Assembly: GCF_009928685.1 (NCBI RefSeq)
Contig: NZ_WWEO01000045.1
Location: forward strand, 806,001 to 870,000
DNA: 64,000 nt
Source: Mucilaginibacter agri
GTDB taxonomy: Bacteria > Bacteroidota > Bacteroidia > Sphingobacteriales > Sphingobacteriaceae
Direction of reading: 5' to 3'
In this document: positions 53,261 through 62,131 of the stretch, piece after piece
How positions within the stretch are numbered: the stretch's first letter is position 1
Layout: each line of letters starts with the position of its first letter
Notes under the pieces: generated by a model
The model's input: the letters and a program-made list of their open reading frames with translations, nothing else
Told to the model about the DNA's origin: nothing
The model's database searches: none
Position numbers and translations under genes: made by a program

Positions 53261-55393
53261 ATGCTAAAAAGATACATTATTATACTGGCGCTATCACTTG
53301 CACCGCTCCTATTATTCGCTCAGGAAAGCAGCACGCTCAAGTCAGCGCGCAAGGAATACCTGGCCTTACAATACAAACCTGCTATTGTGTTACTGGAAAG
53401 AGAACTTAAGGATCATCCGGATGATAAAGAAGCTCAGGAGATGATTGCTGATAGTTATCGCAAAACAAAAAATTATGACAAGGCGATATACTGGTACGCC
53501 GAAATTACCAGGCGCCCCGATATGAAATCGCAGTGGGCGTTATACTATGCAGAAGCATTGGCTAATAAACAAAGGTATGAGGCCTCCGAAGTATGGTATC
53601 GCAAATATCTGCAATTAGTTACTAAAGACGACAGGGCATCCGCATTCATAGAATCATATCCGCAGGTTGGTGTATTTTTAAAAAACAGAAAGGCATGGAC
53701 CATCTCCTACCTTAATATTAACACCGCCGCTTCAGAATACTCGCCGTTATATTACAAACAAGGGTTAATTTTCACTGCCAACCGAAAGTTTAAAGGTATG
53801 GTAAAAAGGGTTTTTGAATGGGAACAATCCCCATTTACAGATTTGTATTATGTTGACAATCTAAGCGATATAAAGCCTGTAAATGCCGACAGCCTAACTA
53901 TAGCTCTGCGCCAGAACTATAAAGAAATGGGGCAGAAAAAATACCGGGGCAATGTGGACGACACTGCACCAACGCCCAACGATAGTAAAGTATTAGGAAC
54001 CTATGATATTAATCTGCTTAAGGATACATTGGGTAATTACCTGTCAACACAACTAAAAGTAGAACGGCTTCCCGGTAAAATCAATACCAAATATCATGAA
54101 GGCTCTGCCGCCTTGCTGCCCGACGGCTCTGTGATGTTTACCCGAAACAACTATTTAAACGGCAAGTATGGTAAAAGTAAATCCGGCATACACAAACTAA
54201 AGATATACACAGCCAAAGCACCAGATTGGACAACCATTGAATCATTCCCCTACAACAACGACCAGTATTCGACAGGTCACCCTGCTTTGAATAAAGAAGG
54301 TACCCTATTGATATTTTCGTCAGATATGCCGGGTGGTTTTGGCGGTGTAGATCTTTATTATAGCAAACGCGCCAGCGTTAATGACGTGTGGGAGAAACCT
54401 GTTAACATGGGTCCGGTTATCAATACAGAGGGCAACGAAGTTTTCCCTACCATTTATCGCGACAGCATACTGCTTTTCTCTTCAACAGGTCACGCTGGCT
54501 TAGGTGGTTTGGATATTTTTCAGGTGGCATTAAAAGGCGTTGAGCCATTGCATACGCCAATAAATTTAGGGGCACCGCTTAATTCGTCTGTGGACGACTT
54601 TGGAATTATCCGGAGCGATGAAGGGTCTACAGGCTATTTTAGCAGTAACAGAAGAGGTAATGACGACATTTACAGCTTTACCTTCCGGCCTTTCGATATC
54701 AAGATTCTAGGTTCTGTAGTAGACTCGGCTAGCAATCAGCCCATCTTAAACGCATTGGTAACCACAGATCCAGCTATTGACCTAAAAAAAGATAGCGTCG
54801 GTAGGTTTGGCGGACCTCTCAAAGGAGAAACAGTTTATCATATTACAGCAACTGCACCAGGGTATAATACCGTTTCGGATCAGGTAAGTACCAGGGGAAT
54901 TGATGTTGATACTACCCTGTTTATAACGTTAAGACCACGACGAATCATACTCCCTTTCAATTGCGATTCGCTGAAGCAGAAATTGACATTGGAGAACGTT
55001 TACTATACATTCAACAAATCTTACATCCGGACCGACGCGCGTGAAATACTAAACAGGCTTATCGGCTTCTTGAAAGATCAGCCTGAGCTAAGCGTTTTGA
55101 TTGCCAGCTACTGCGACAGCCGTGGATCTAGCGCTTACAACTTAGATCTATCACAGCGCAGATCGCGAGCTGCAAGAGCATATCTCACGGCACACGGCAT
55201 TTCCTCCAACCGTATCCAAATTGAATACTTCGGCGAAAGTAACCTGGTAAATAATTGCACCAACGGCGTGCCCTGTTCACCAGCTGCCCAACAGTTGAAC
55301 AGGCGTTCGGAATTTTTCCTTCTTAAAGATGGTAAAAAGATACTGACAATGGAATGCGATTGGCTTAAACAAGAATTTATGTTGAAACCATAA
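53261..55393 (+). CDS. OmpA-family protein with TPR and WD40-like repeats
   Basis: 710 residues: signal peptide (to FAQ, residue 20), TPR-type helices (about 20-150), a WD40-like (PD40) propeller (about 280-470: GTLLIFSSDMPGGFGGVDLY; ILLFSSTGHAGLGGLDIFQV; STGYFSSNRRGNDDIYSF), a carboxypeptidase-regulatory-like domain (about 475-560), and a C-terminal OmpA domain (about 575-690: YYTFNKSYIRTDAREILNRL; QRRSRAARAYL; RIQIEYFGE; NRRSEFFLL), which binds peptidoglycan. This plan resembles PorE-like and other T9SS-linked OmpA proteins. It probably anchors the PorP/SprF barrel and its adhesin to the cell wall. Last gene of the operon, 10 nt after sprF, followed by a bidirectional terminator. Confidence 0.88.
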   Translation: MLKRYIIILALSLAPLLLFAQESSTLKSARKEYLALQYKPAIVLLERELKDHPDDKEAQEMIADSYRKTKNYDKAIYWYAEITRRPDMKSQWALYYAEALANKQRYEASEVWYRKYLQLVTKDDRASAFIESYPQVGVFLKNRKAWTISYLNINTAASEYSPLYYKQGLIFTANRKFKGMVKRVFEWEQSPFTDLYYVDNLSDIKPVNADSLTIALRQNYKEMGQKKYRGNVDDTAPTPNDSKVLGTYDINLLKDTLGNYLSTQLKVERLPGKINTKYHEGSAALLPDGSVMFTRNNYLNGKYGKSKSGIHKLKIYTAKAPDWTTIESFPYNNDQYSTGHPALNKEGTLLIFSSDMPGGFGGVDLYYSKRASVNDVWEKPVNMGPVINTEGNEVFPTIYRDSILLFSSTGHAGLGGLDIFQVALKGVEPLHTPINLGAPLNSSVDDFGIIRSDEGSTGYFSSNRRGNDDIYSFTFRPFDIKILGSVVDSASNQPILNALVTTDPAIDLKKDSVGRFGGPLKGETVYHITATAPGYNTVSDQVSTRGIDVDTTLFITLRPRRIILPFNCDSLKQKLTLENVYYTFNKSYIRTDAREILNRLIGFLKDQPELSVLIASYCDSRGSSAYNLDLSQRRSRAARAYLTAHGISSNRIQIEYFGESNLVNNCTNGVPCSPAAQQLNRRSEFFLLKDGKKILTMECDWLKQEFMLKP

Positions 55394-55454
55394 CAACACT
55401 TTGGGTTTCGAGAGTTAAAATACCTGTATCACCTTCAAAACCGATATACAACAA

Positions 55455-55489
55455 AAGAGGCATTGAATATCAATGCCTCTTAACTTTTT
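55455..55489 (+). terminator. Bidirectional terminator after the adhesin operon
   Basis: AAGAGGCATTGA (55455-55466) pairs with TCAATGCCTCTT (55470-55481), 12 bp with a 3-nt loop. Five T follow on the plus strand (55485-55489). On the minus strand the stem runs into TTTTGTTGTAT, so it can also end the convergent DUF6515 gene (stop at 55517). Confidence 0.85.
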
Positions 55490-55516
55490 CGCAGATTAGA
55501 TTTAAGAACCTACAAA

Positions 55517-56506
55517 CTAATTATCTGCCTCCACACTGGCAACCTCATACATATCCTTGCCATCTTGTTGAACTGGCTGATAATAAGTCTCGCCAAATTT
55601 CACGTATTTCTGGCTGCCAATGGTCACTTCTTCCCCCCCTTCGGGCAGGCTTGGAACCAGCGTACCGGCTGTTGGCGCAACTACTTTATAGCTTGAACCA
55701 GACTTTTCGTAATAGGTACCACCGTAGTAATAATTATTTGTTGTTGAGTTAACCACCACTGTTTGGGTGTTTGCCGGTAATGTTGTAATAGTTGCGCCAA
55801 CCGGTGCAGGCACTACTGTGTAACCGCCGCTGGTCTGCTGGTAATATACCCCCTGATCATAATGATATTTCTGGTTCTCCACGCTGATAATAATAGCTGT
55901 TGTAGCTAACGTAGCAATAACAAATCCCCATGGGTGCCAGGCAGGGCCCCAGGCAAACGGACGATAAGGATGGTAACGATACGGTTGATAACAATAATAC
56001 CGATGGCCTCCATAACGATACGGTGGCCTGGTATATGGGCGGTGTACATCGCGCCTTACCAAGGTGTTACGGTTATTCCGCACATGCACGCTGTTATTTA
56101 CATTAACGTTGACATTACGATTACCGCTATTAATATTTCTGGTGTTGCGATTGTTTGTGTTACGACTGTTGACTTTATTGTTGCGATTTGGTGTTCTGTT
56201 AGCCATCGAACCATTATTGCGATTGGGTTTGGGATGAGTTGCCGGAGTATTACCTCGGTTTGGTCTTTGCCTGGTTACTGCGCTGTTACCACGGTTTGGT
56301 CTTTGACTAGCTCCTGCATTTCCGCCTCTATTTGGTGTTTGATGGGTAGCCGGTTTGTTACGACCACCAGCTTTAGCCCCCCCGCCCCTGTTACCTCTGC
56401 CTCCTTTTCCTGGTTGCGCCGATAAATTGCCCTCCGGCAATATCAAAAAGGCGGTTAAAACAATCAGAAATAGATTGAATAGTGATCTTTTCAAGAACTT
56501 TTTCAT
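55517..56506 (-). CDS. DUF6515 family envelope protein, Arg/Asn/Pro-rich form
   Basis: 329 residues, the third paralogue. Signal peptide (1-30), an arm of QTPNRGGN/QRPNRGNS-type repeats (about 50-110) then NRNNKVNSRNTNNR, the aromatic stretch (RPYTRPPYRYGGHRYYCYQP), hydrophobic segment (GFVIATLATTAIIISV), and YY-repeat C-terminus (GVYYQQTSGGYTVVPAPVGA; GTYYEKSGSSYKVVAPTAGT; ETYYQPVQQDGKDMYEVASV). It is closest to the copy at 18989-19939 in its C-terminal half. It lies right after the adhesin operon and is served by promoter f through a leader of about 250 nt. Function unknown. Confidence 0.75.
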   Translation of the reverse strand: MKKFLKRSLFNLFLIVLTAFLILPEGNLSAQPGKGGRGNRGGGAKAGGRNKPATHQTPNRGGNAGASQRPNRGNSAVTRQRPNRGNTPATHPKPNRNNGSMANRTPNRNNKVNSRNTNNRNTRNINSGNRNVNVNVNNSVHVRNNRNTLVRRDVHRPYTRPPYRYGGHRYYCYQPYRYHPYRPFAWGPAWHPWGFVIATLATTAIIISVENQKYHYDQGVYYQQTSGGYTVVPAPVGATITTLPANTQTVVVNSTTNNYYYGGTYYEKSGSSYKVVAPTAGTLVPSLPEGGEEVTIGSQKYVKFGETYYQPVQQDGKDMYEVASVEADN

Positions 56507-56574
56507 CGTATTTTATTTAGTAAACTTTGATATTTTGAGATCCGTTTATTCTAAAAAAGAAATAAAAGAACCAT

Positions 56575-56593
56575 AAGAAAGTCGAACTTTCTT
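56575..56593 (-). terminator. Hairpin with T-rich flanks in the DUF6515 leader
   Basis: AAGAAAGT (56575-56582) pairs with ACTTTCTT (56586-56593), 8 bp with a 3-nt loop. The minus-strand continuation is T-rich (CTTTTATTTCTTTTTT). It could end a short transcript of about 180 nt started at promoter f, or act as an attenuator of the DUF6515 gene. Confidence 0.3.
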
Positions 56594-56763
56594 TTGATTT
56601 TTCAAGACTAATTGTAGCAGTTAAGGAGAGCGTTTAACAGGCAATTGGATTATAAACTTTACAGTATATTGCTACTTCAATAGAAATTAACTGGGGAGGA
56701 AATTGTTTTAGCATGATCTGTTTATAACTTGTCTTTCGATAAAGTTTATGATAATGATGCACT

Positions 56764-56835
56764 CAAAAATATCACGTTGCTTTTTAAAACGAGAGGTTTT
56801 AAGCCGGATGCATGTATCAGATTAAAAATTGAAAC
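56764..56835 (-). promoter_or_regulatory. Dyad-type promoter f, upstream of the third DUF6515 gene
   Basis: On the minus strand GTTTCA-N10-TGATAC (56835-56814), with a perfect TAnnTTTG element TATTTTTG (56771-56764) ending 50 nt past the dyad. The predicted start near 56757 leaves a long leader of about 250 nt to the ATG at 56506. Confidence 0.65.
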
Positions 56836-56940
56836 AGATTTAGCCTTTTAATCGACACATCATGAAGGCATAAGGAGTGCCTTCGTCATAAAATTCAAAG
56901 GTAGCGAAAAGTAATTCGCATTATAATTTGGTTGTATAGG

Positions 56941-57537
56941 CTAATTTCCCGTCCGTTTAAGTATCACTTGTGCTGTTTTATATATAATATAGGTATCAAG
57001 CAAAAAACTCTTCTTTTTGATGTAGTAGCGATCGTAAAACTGCATTTGCCTGATACTTACATCACTTCTTGGGCCTACCTGCCACAAACCGGTTAAGCCG
57101 GGGCGAACTGCATTCCTAAATGATCTGGCATTGGTATCAAGTGATTCGGCCAAATACATTTCGAGTGGACGAGGACCGATAAAAGTCATTTCACCTTTAA
57201 AAATATTAATAAGCTGAGGAACTTCGTCAATACTTAACTGCCTTACCAGCCTGGCAGTTAAACCAGCAACGCGGGGATCATTTTGCAGGCATCCGAACTC
57301 CTGCCACTCACGGGCTTTTTCAGGGTCACCTTTTATGATTTGAGCCAAAACCACGTCGGCGTTTACTACCATTGTTCGTAGTTTCCATATAAAAAACGGA
57401 ACTCCATTTTTACCTTCTCTTTTTTGCAGATAAAAAATAGGGCCGGGATATTCCATTTTAATGGCTAATCCAATTAATAGCATTATTGGAAAAGCCACCA
57501 GAAGTAAAAGAAAAGAGAAAACCCGTGCCATCATCAT
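56941..57537 (-). CDS. Sugar transferase (polyprenyl-phosphate glycosyl-1-phosphate transferase)
   Basis: 198 residues: one N-terminal membrane segment (FSFLLLLVAFPIMLLIGLAI) then the catalytic domain of the bacterial sugar transferase family: GPIFYLQKREGKNG, FFIWKLRTM, LSIDEVPQLINIFKGEM, FIGPRPLE and RPGLTGLWQV. It should load the first sugar phosphate onto undecaprenyl phosphate for a surface polysaccharide. This is the short form without extra membrane helices. Its ATG overlaps the TGA of the PIG-L gene by one base, indicating tight coupling; it is the last gene of the cluster. Confidence 0.9.
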   Translation of the reverse strand: MMMARVFSFLLLLVAFPIMLLIGLAIKMEYPGPIFYLQKREGKNGVPFFIWKLRTMVVNADVVLAQIIKGDPEKAREWQEFGCLQNDPRVAGLTARLVRQLSIDEVPQLINIFKGEMTFIGPRPLEMYLAESLDTNARSFRNAVRPGLTGLWQVGPRSDVSIRQMQFYDRYYIKKKSFLLDTYIIYKTAQVILKRTGN

Positions 57538-58187
57538 CAGTCTAAAAAGTGTCGCGCAATAATAAAAGCTTCAGCAAATTCCTGCCCGGTTTGGCTACCC
57601 CTCAACCGCATCAAATTTTCGAGGCTATCGGGAGTTCTTCCGGCTTCATCCTCAGTATCGTACTTGCTCATAGCCAGCTTCTTTTGTGTAACGTTGCCTG
57701 CGTTCAATCCAACAAAAAAATTGGGGGAAAAAGTATAATTAAAAGCCTGATCTGTAGATGTTGGAATTTCAAAAAACATAACCGTTTTACGCGTGCGAAA
57801 AGGCCTGGTAGCCACTTCAACAGCACGTGCAACAGCCCTGTGTGCCTGATGCGAATCTCCGTTCCAATGCGTAACCACTACATCTGCCCATTGTACGTAA
57901 GTATTGATAATCGAATAAATCTGATGAACATTTATTTCTGCTGTCAAATCTTCTACCATAGTTTCGGGAATAATCAATTCTGCCCCGATGATATGGCACG
58001 CATCATTTAATTGCTGCTTCAATTTCTCCCAATTTTCAATGCCTCTAACGTCACCCCTTATTATAGGGAGTAATACCTTACAGTTTGCGTTTAACGCCGA
58101 AGCCTTACTTATAAAACCACCGCAACCAATAGTCTCGTCATCGGGGTGAGCAATAATTACGAGGATATTTTTACCATTTATTACCAT
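57537..58187 (-). CDS. PIG-L family deacetylase
   Basis: 216 residues. IIAHPDDETIGCGGFI (about residues 12-27) holds the AHPDDE zinc-binding motif, and HWNGDSHQAHRAV (about 110-122) supplies the later His ligands. PIG-L/LmbE enzymes remove N-acetyl groups from GlcNAc-type sugars. Here it may deacetylate an amino sugar of the polysaccharide built by the neighbouring genes. It overlaps the epimerase gene by 7 nt and the sugar transferase gene by 1 nt. Confidence 0.88.
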   Translation of the reverse strand: MVINGKNILVIIAHPDDETIGCGGFISKASALNANCKVLLPIIRGDVRGIENWEKLKQQLNDACHIIGAELIIPETMVEDLTAEINVHQIYSIINTYVQWADVVVTHWNGDSHQAHRAVARAVEVATRPFRTRKTVMFFEIPTSTDQAFNYTFSPNFFVGLNAGNVTQKKLAMSKYDTEDEAGRTPDSLENLMRLRGSQTGQEFAEAFIIARHFLD

Positions 58188-59128
58188 GCCATGCTAAACG
58201 GCTGGCTGAAACCATAAAAATTTAAAGCAGCGTTAGCATCATGTGGATCCATACGTTCGTAATAAGCCAGCGACCTGTTAAGCGCTTCCTCAAATGGAGT
58301 AAATTCGATTTTACCAATAGCTTTTTCAAGTGCTGCTCTATTTGCCACTAAACGGGTATTAGGAGTTTCACCTATCCTCATTGGCATCGATATTACACCC
58401 GCAGAATTATTAAAATAACGGTTAACGGCTTCCGCTACCTCTAACACCGTCATTTCTATTCCAGTGCCACAATCCATCGTATTGGGATTATATTCGGCTC
58501 GCGTAACATCAACGGTAATTTTGGCGGCATCGTTTACAAAAAGCATATCTACAGTTTGTTGTCCATCACCAAAAACCTGGATAGGAAGCCCATTCATTGC
58601 CTGAATAGCAAATGTTGGCAATATCTTTCTAACAGGATATACTTTTTGCCCGGGACCAAAAAGATTAAAGTATTTTAAAACGCTTATTCTTATTGGATTA
58701 TACCGGGTAAGAAGATTAGCTATTTTTTCGGCGGTGTGTTTGGTAATGGTATAGGTATTTAGCCATACGTTAGGCTTTGATGCCAGGAAAAGCCTCGGTA
58801 CCTTGCAGGCTATAGCTGTTTCAAATACGTTTAGCGAACCGATGATGTTTACCTCGATAGCGCCACGCATGGCCGATTCTAATTCAGATGTACCTAGTTG
58901 CCCTGCAAGGTGATAGATTTCATCTGCACCTTCAAAAACAGGCGGTAGCGCAGGCCGATCCATTATATTACCCTCTATAAAAGTAAACTTGTCGGCATAA
59001 ATTTCTGGTGAGGCAATTTTTGTTCTTAAACCACGATCAAAGCTAATTACTTCATCACCTCGTTTCAGCAATTCGTTGCAAACCGCCGTTCCTAAAAAGC
59101 CTGATCCCCCTATTACGATAGATTTCAT
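58181..59128 (-). CDS. NAD-dependent epimerase/dehydratase
   Basis: 315 residues of the extended SDR type. Rossmann motif GGSGFLG (residues 8-13), IYHLAGQLGTSE, and catalytic Tyr126-x-x-x-Lys130 in TYTITK. It should epimerise or dehydrate a nucleotide sugar for polysaccharide synthesis. It starts the three-gene block with PIG-L and the sugar transferase; 218 nt separate it from the glycosyltransferase gene, so a separate promoter is possible. The sugar cannot be named. Confidence 0.85.
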   Translation of the reverse strand: MKSIVIGGSGFLGTAVCNELLKRGDEVISFDRGLRTKIASPEIYADKFTFIEGNIMDRPALPPVFEGADEIYHLAGQLGTSELESAMRGAIEVNIIGSLNVFETAIACKVPRLFLASKPNVWLNTYTITKHTAEKIANLLTRYNPIRISVLKYFNLFGPGQKVYPVRKILPTFAIQAMNGLPIQVFGDGQQTVDMLFVNDAAKITVDVTRAEYNPNTMDCGTGIEMTVLEVAEAVNRYFNNSAGVISMPMRIGETPNTRLVANRAALEKAIGKIEFTPFEEALNRSLAYYERMDPHDANAALNFYGFSQPFSMAW

Positions 59129-59346
59129 AAATTCGATTGATTATTAAGTAAAGTTTATGGATTGAGTTTCGTGGGTAATGCATCGACCGAACGTCATTTG
59201 CATATATGGATTTCCCTATTACCAAATATAGGATAAGATAGATGGCAGAATATCCTGTGGAACAGCTTGTACACCATAGTGTGTATAATACTCACTATTT
59301 ACACATTCGTTCAATATATCACAATTGTTACGTTGCCAATAAAGGG

Positions 59347-60495
59347 CTAAATATGCTTCTCTACAGCTACTTGCTTTTCAAAGAAGGCCGTAGTTTTTTG
59401 CTCGACGAAATCCCGGTATTCTGCTTCAAAACGTTTTCTGCTAAACTTTTGCGCATGCATACTAATGGCCTTGGGCTCGAAAAGGATTTCTCCCGATTCG
59501 AATTTTTCCACGCATTTTATAATACTTTCTGCAGTTTGCTCGGTAAACAACAAACCTGTTTTACCATCAATAACTGTTTCAGAACACCCCCCGCCCCCAA
59601 AAGCGATAACCGGCGTTCCGCATGACATGGCTTCTATTGGGGCTATGCCGAAATCTTCGTGGGCTGCAAATAAAAATGCCTTCGCTTTTTGCAAATATTT
59701 AATCAATCGGTCATTACTTTGATATCCCAGTATCTCTACATTAACGGGCGCTATTTGTCGAAGACGTTTTAATTCAGGCCCATCACCAATAACAATTAAT
59801 TTTTTCCCCGGCAGCGCTTTAAAGGCGTCTACAATTAAATCCATCCTTTTATGATAAACGAGTCTGGAAGCGGTGACGAAGTAGTCATCTTTCAATTCTT
59901 CCAATTCAAACAAGTCTACGTCTACTGGTGGATATATGACAACGCTATCCCGACGATACAATTTTTTTATTCTTTTGGCTGTGTAAGTCGAATTTGCGAT
60001 AAAATGGTCGACCCTATTTGCCGATACCACATCCCAATTTCTTAAATAATGACAGATTATACGTATAAAAAAAGCTTTAATTCCCCTTCCCTTACTACTG
60101 TAACTTAAAAACCGATGGTATAACTCCCATGCTGCTCTTATGGGATTATGCAAATAGCAGATGTGCAATTGCTCGGAGGTTGAAATCGCTCCTTTAGCTA
60201 CAATGAACGACGACGAAAGAATAACATCGTACCCTTCTAAGTTAAACTGTTCGACCGCAAGGGGATACAGCGGCAAATAATTTCTATATTTTTTAAGTCC
60301 CCAGGGTAGTTTCTGGATAAAAGAATCTGTAATGACAAAATCTTTAAAATCAGAGGTTTTAATTTTATCGTGATCAGCTATCAACGTAAATATTGGGGAG
60401 GGATATAAACGAACAATAGATTCTAATGTACTATCGGCCCCACCATTTGCCAGCACCAGATCGTGTACTATTGCCGTTTTATAAGTTTTATTCAT
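59347..60495 (-). CDS. Glycosyltransferase family 4 protein
   Basis: 382 residues, GT-B fold. The C-terminal half has LIVIGDGPELKRLRQIAPVN, DFGIAPIEAMSCGTPVIAFG and GGCSETVIDGKTGLLF, the GT4 nucleotide-sugar-binding EX7E-type block. The N-terminal half has IVHDLVLANGGADSTLESIV and HICYLHNPIRAAWELY. It adds a sugar from an NDP donor to the growing polysaccharide, retaining type. It lies 14 nt after the flavoprotein gene. Confidence 0.9.
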   Translation of the reverse strand: MNKTYKTAIVHDLVLANGGADSTLESIVRLYPSPIFTLIADHDKIKTSDFKDFVITDSFIQKLPWGLKKYRNYLPLYPLAVEQFNLEGYDVILSSSFIVAKGAISTSEQLHICYLHNPIRAAWELYHRFLSYSSKGRGIKAFFIRIICHYLRNWDVVSANRVDHFIANSTYTAKRIKKLYRRDSVVIYPPVDVDLFELEELKDDYFVTASRLVYHKRMDLIVDAFKALPGKKLIVIGDGPELKRLRQIAPVNVEILGYQSNDRLIKYLQKAKAFLFAAHEDFGIAPIEAMSCGTPVIAFGGGGCSETVIDGKTGLLFTEQTAESIIKCVEKFESGEILFEPKAISMHAQKFSRKRFEAEYRDFVEQKTTAFFEKQVAVEKHI

Positions 60496-60509
60496 TATCT
60501 TAATAATGT

Positions 60510-61880
60510 TTACAAACTGTACTCCTGGTTATTTACCTTAGTTAATATCTCTGCTGCCATTTGCAGACCATCGTTAATCCCGTTTTCCATTCCATAATTA
60601 AAACTCAAGGATGCATTTCGCCCGGTAATAATTAAATTATCATAAACGGAGAGTTGCCCCAAAATTTCACTCTGATTTTTAATAAGATCGAGGTCGGGTA
60701 TTTGAAATGCATTGCCTACCTTTTTTACAATTGCATCTGTTATTTTCAAGCCAGAAAATATTTTGGTCTTATTTAACTCAGCCATCGCAATCGCCACCAA
60801 CTCTTCTTTCTCAGCGTTCCAAATGTCGGTTTGCTGACCGCCCCAGAATTCGAGCAGTAAAATGGTAAATGGAGCATCGGCATTACTGCTATCAAACTCG
60901 TCGAAATTTGTAATCCTCGTGATCCTTATGTCTTCAGAATAAATGTAGAAACACTGCCCGGGAACAATTTTATCAAATGTTACCTGTAGATATAAAAGCA
61001 CATCGCTTTGAAAGCGAATATTAGCATTAGGCCTTAACATCTCTCCTGTAGCCGTTTTTATATAAGGAAAAAGTGCTAAAATGGGAATGGTAGATACAAA
61101 AAGATCATATTCTTTTACAGAGCCATCCTTTAAAACAATATTTGAAAGTTTCGAGGGATCTTCTGCACACGTTAAGCTTTCAATGGCTGTCGAAAGATGA
61201 AAGGTGCCTCCTTGTAATTGAATTTTATTTTTTAAGGCGTCCCACAAAGTTGATAGGCCACCATTTGGATAAACATATAACGCATCGTCCGTTTGCTTTC
61301 GGCCAGAACTTTTCTTTACAAGACGCCACACGATATCTATTAATGAAGCCTGATAATCGAACCCAATCAGAGAGGTTGCAAAGACTTCGGATAATTGGCT
61401 GCCATCTACTCCCCATAGCTTCTTACTGAAATTACCGAAGAAGTAAGTATATAGATAATCTCCCAATATGCGTTTTACAAAGTTTTCTGCTGTACCATCT
61501 AATTTTATGGGTTTTAATAATTGCTTAATTAAAGAAGTACCCGCTTTAGATAACTGAATGAGGTTCAGATTTTTCAGAATATTCCCAATTGAAGGCGGGT
61601 AAAGAAAAAGCTTGTTAATTGTTAAAATGTACGTTTTGCGCTCGTAGGTTTTAAAATTGCCATCTAGCACATCTAAAACCATCTCCTTAACAATCGGAAA
61701 CCGGTTAACATTTAAAAAATGCGGACCAATTTCAATATTGCGCTCCCATAGCTTAATTGATTTTGCAAAGCCGCCTACCTGATTCGAGTTGTCGTAAATA
61801 TCAACCTCTATTTTGTTTTTAGTAAGCTCATTTGCAATGGTTAAGCCGGTTGGTCCGGCACCGATAATGGCTATTTTCAT
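60510..61880 (-). CDS. FAD-dependent oxidoreductase of the polysaccharide cluster
   Basis: 456 residues from ATG at 61880. The frame is open to 61970, but the Rossmann start MKIAIIGAGPTGLTIANEL belongs at the N-terminus. Dinucleotide fold GxGxxG, NQVGGFAKSIKLWERNIEIG, and a C-terminal FAD motif (NLIITGRNASLSFNYGMENG) place it in the protoporphyrinogen oxidase / UDP-galactopyranose mutase-like amine oxidase superfamily. In glycan clusters such proteins act as sugar mutases or desaturases. Which applies here is not clear. First gene of the minus-strand cluster. Confidence 0.75.
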   Translation of the reverse strand: MKIAIIGAGPTGLTIANELTKNKIEVDIYDNSNQVGGFAKSIKLWERNIEIGPHFLNVNRFPIVKEMVLDVLDGNFKTYERKTYILTINKLFLYPPSIGNILKNLNLIQLSKAGTSLIKQLLKPIKLDGTAENFVKRILGDYLYTYFFGNFSKKLWGVDGSQLSEVFATSLIGFDYQASLIDIVWRLVKKSSGRKQTDDALYVYPNGGLSTLWDALKNKIQLQGGTFHLSTAIESLTCAEDPSKLSNIVLKDGSVKEYDLFVSTIPILALFPYIKTATGEMLRPNANIRFQSDVLLYLQVTFDKIVPGQCFYIYSEDIRITRITNFDEFDSSNADAPFTILLLEFWGGQQTDIWNAEKEELVAIAMAELNKTKIFSGLKITDAIVKKVGNAFQIPDLDLIKNQSEILGQLSVYDNLIITGRNASLSFNYGMENGINDGLQMAAEILTKVNNQEYSL

Positions 61881-62131
61881 ATACCCATATTTAAGTTTTT
61901 TGAGAAAGTGTACCGATCTATAACTGCCACAATTGATAGGTTTATCAGTTCGGTAGATCAACCATTCCATTCTGTAAGAACAATGGAGCAGCTTATCAGA
62001 GCTACAATATACCTTACTCCAAAAACTTTAGAAGCACGAGTTAAACTATTGGTAAAAAAGTGGGAAATGTGAGCAATGCTTATACCAGCGTTAACGATGA
62101 CTAGTATATATAACAGTTTTTTGGTACCCTT

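Larger units (their letters stand above)
56507..56940. other. Intergenic region with promoter f and a hairpin in the leader
   Basis: A 434-nt gap. It holds promoter f (56764-56835), the hairpin at 56575-56593, and near 56864-56884 a weaker 7-bp hairpin (GAAGGCA/TGCCTTC) just after the end of the polysaccharide cluster. No ORF longer than 26 codons was found in the leader. Confidence 0.4.

Noticed and set aside
59242..59625. 127-codon plus-strand ORF before and within the GT4 gene
   Set aside because: Most of it is antisense to the conserved C-terminal part of the glycosyltransferase; no domain or start context supports it.
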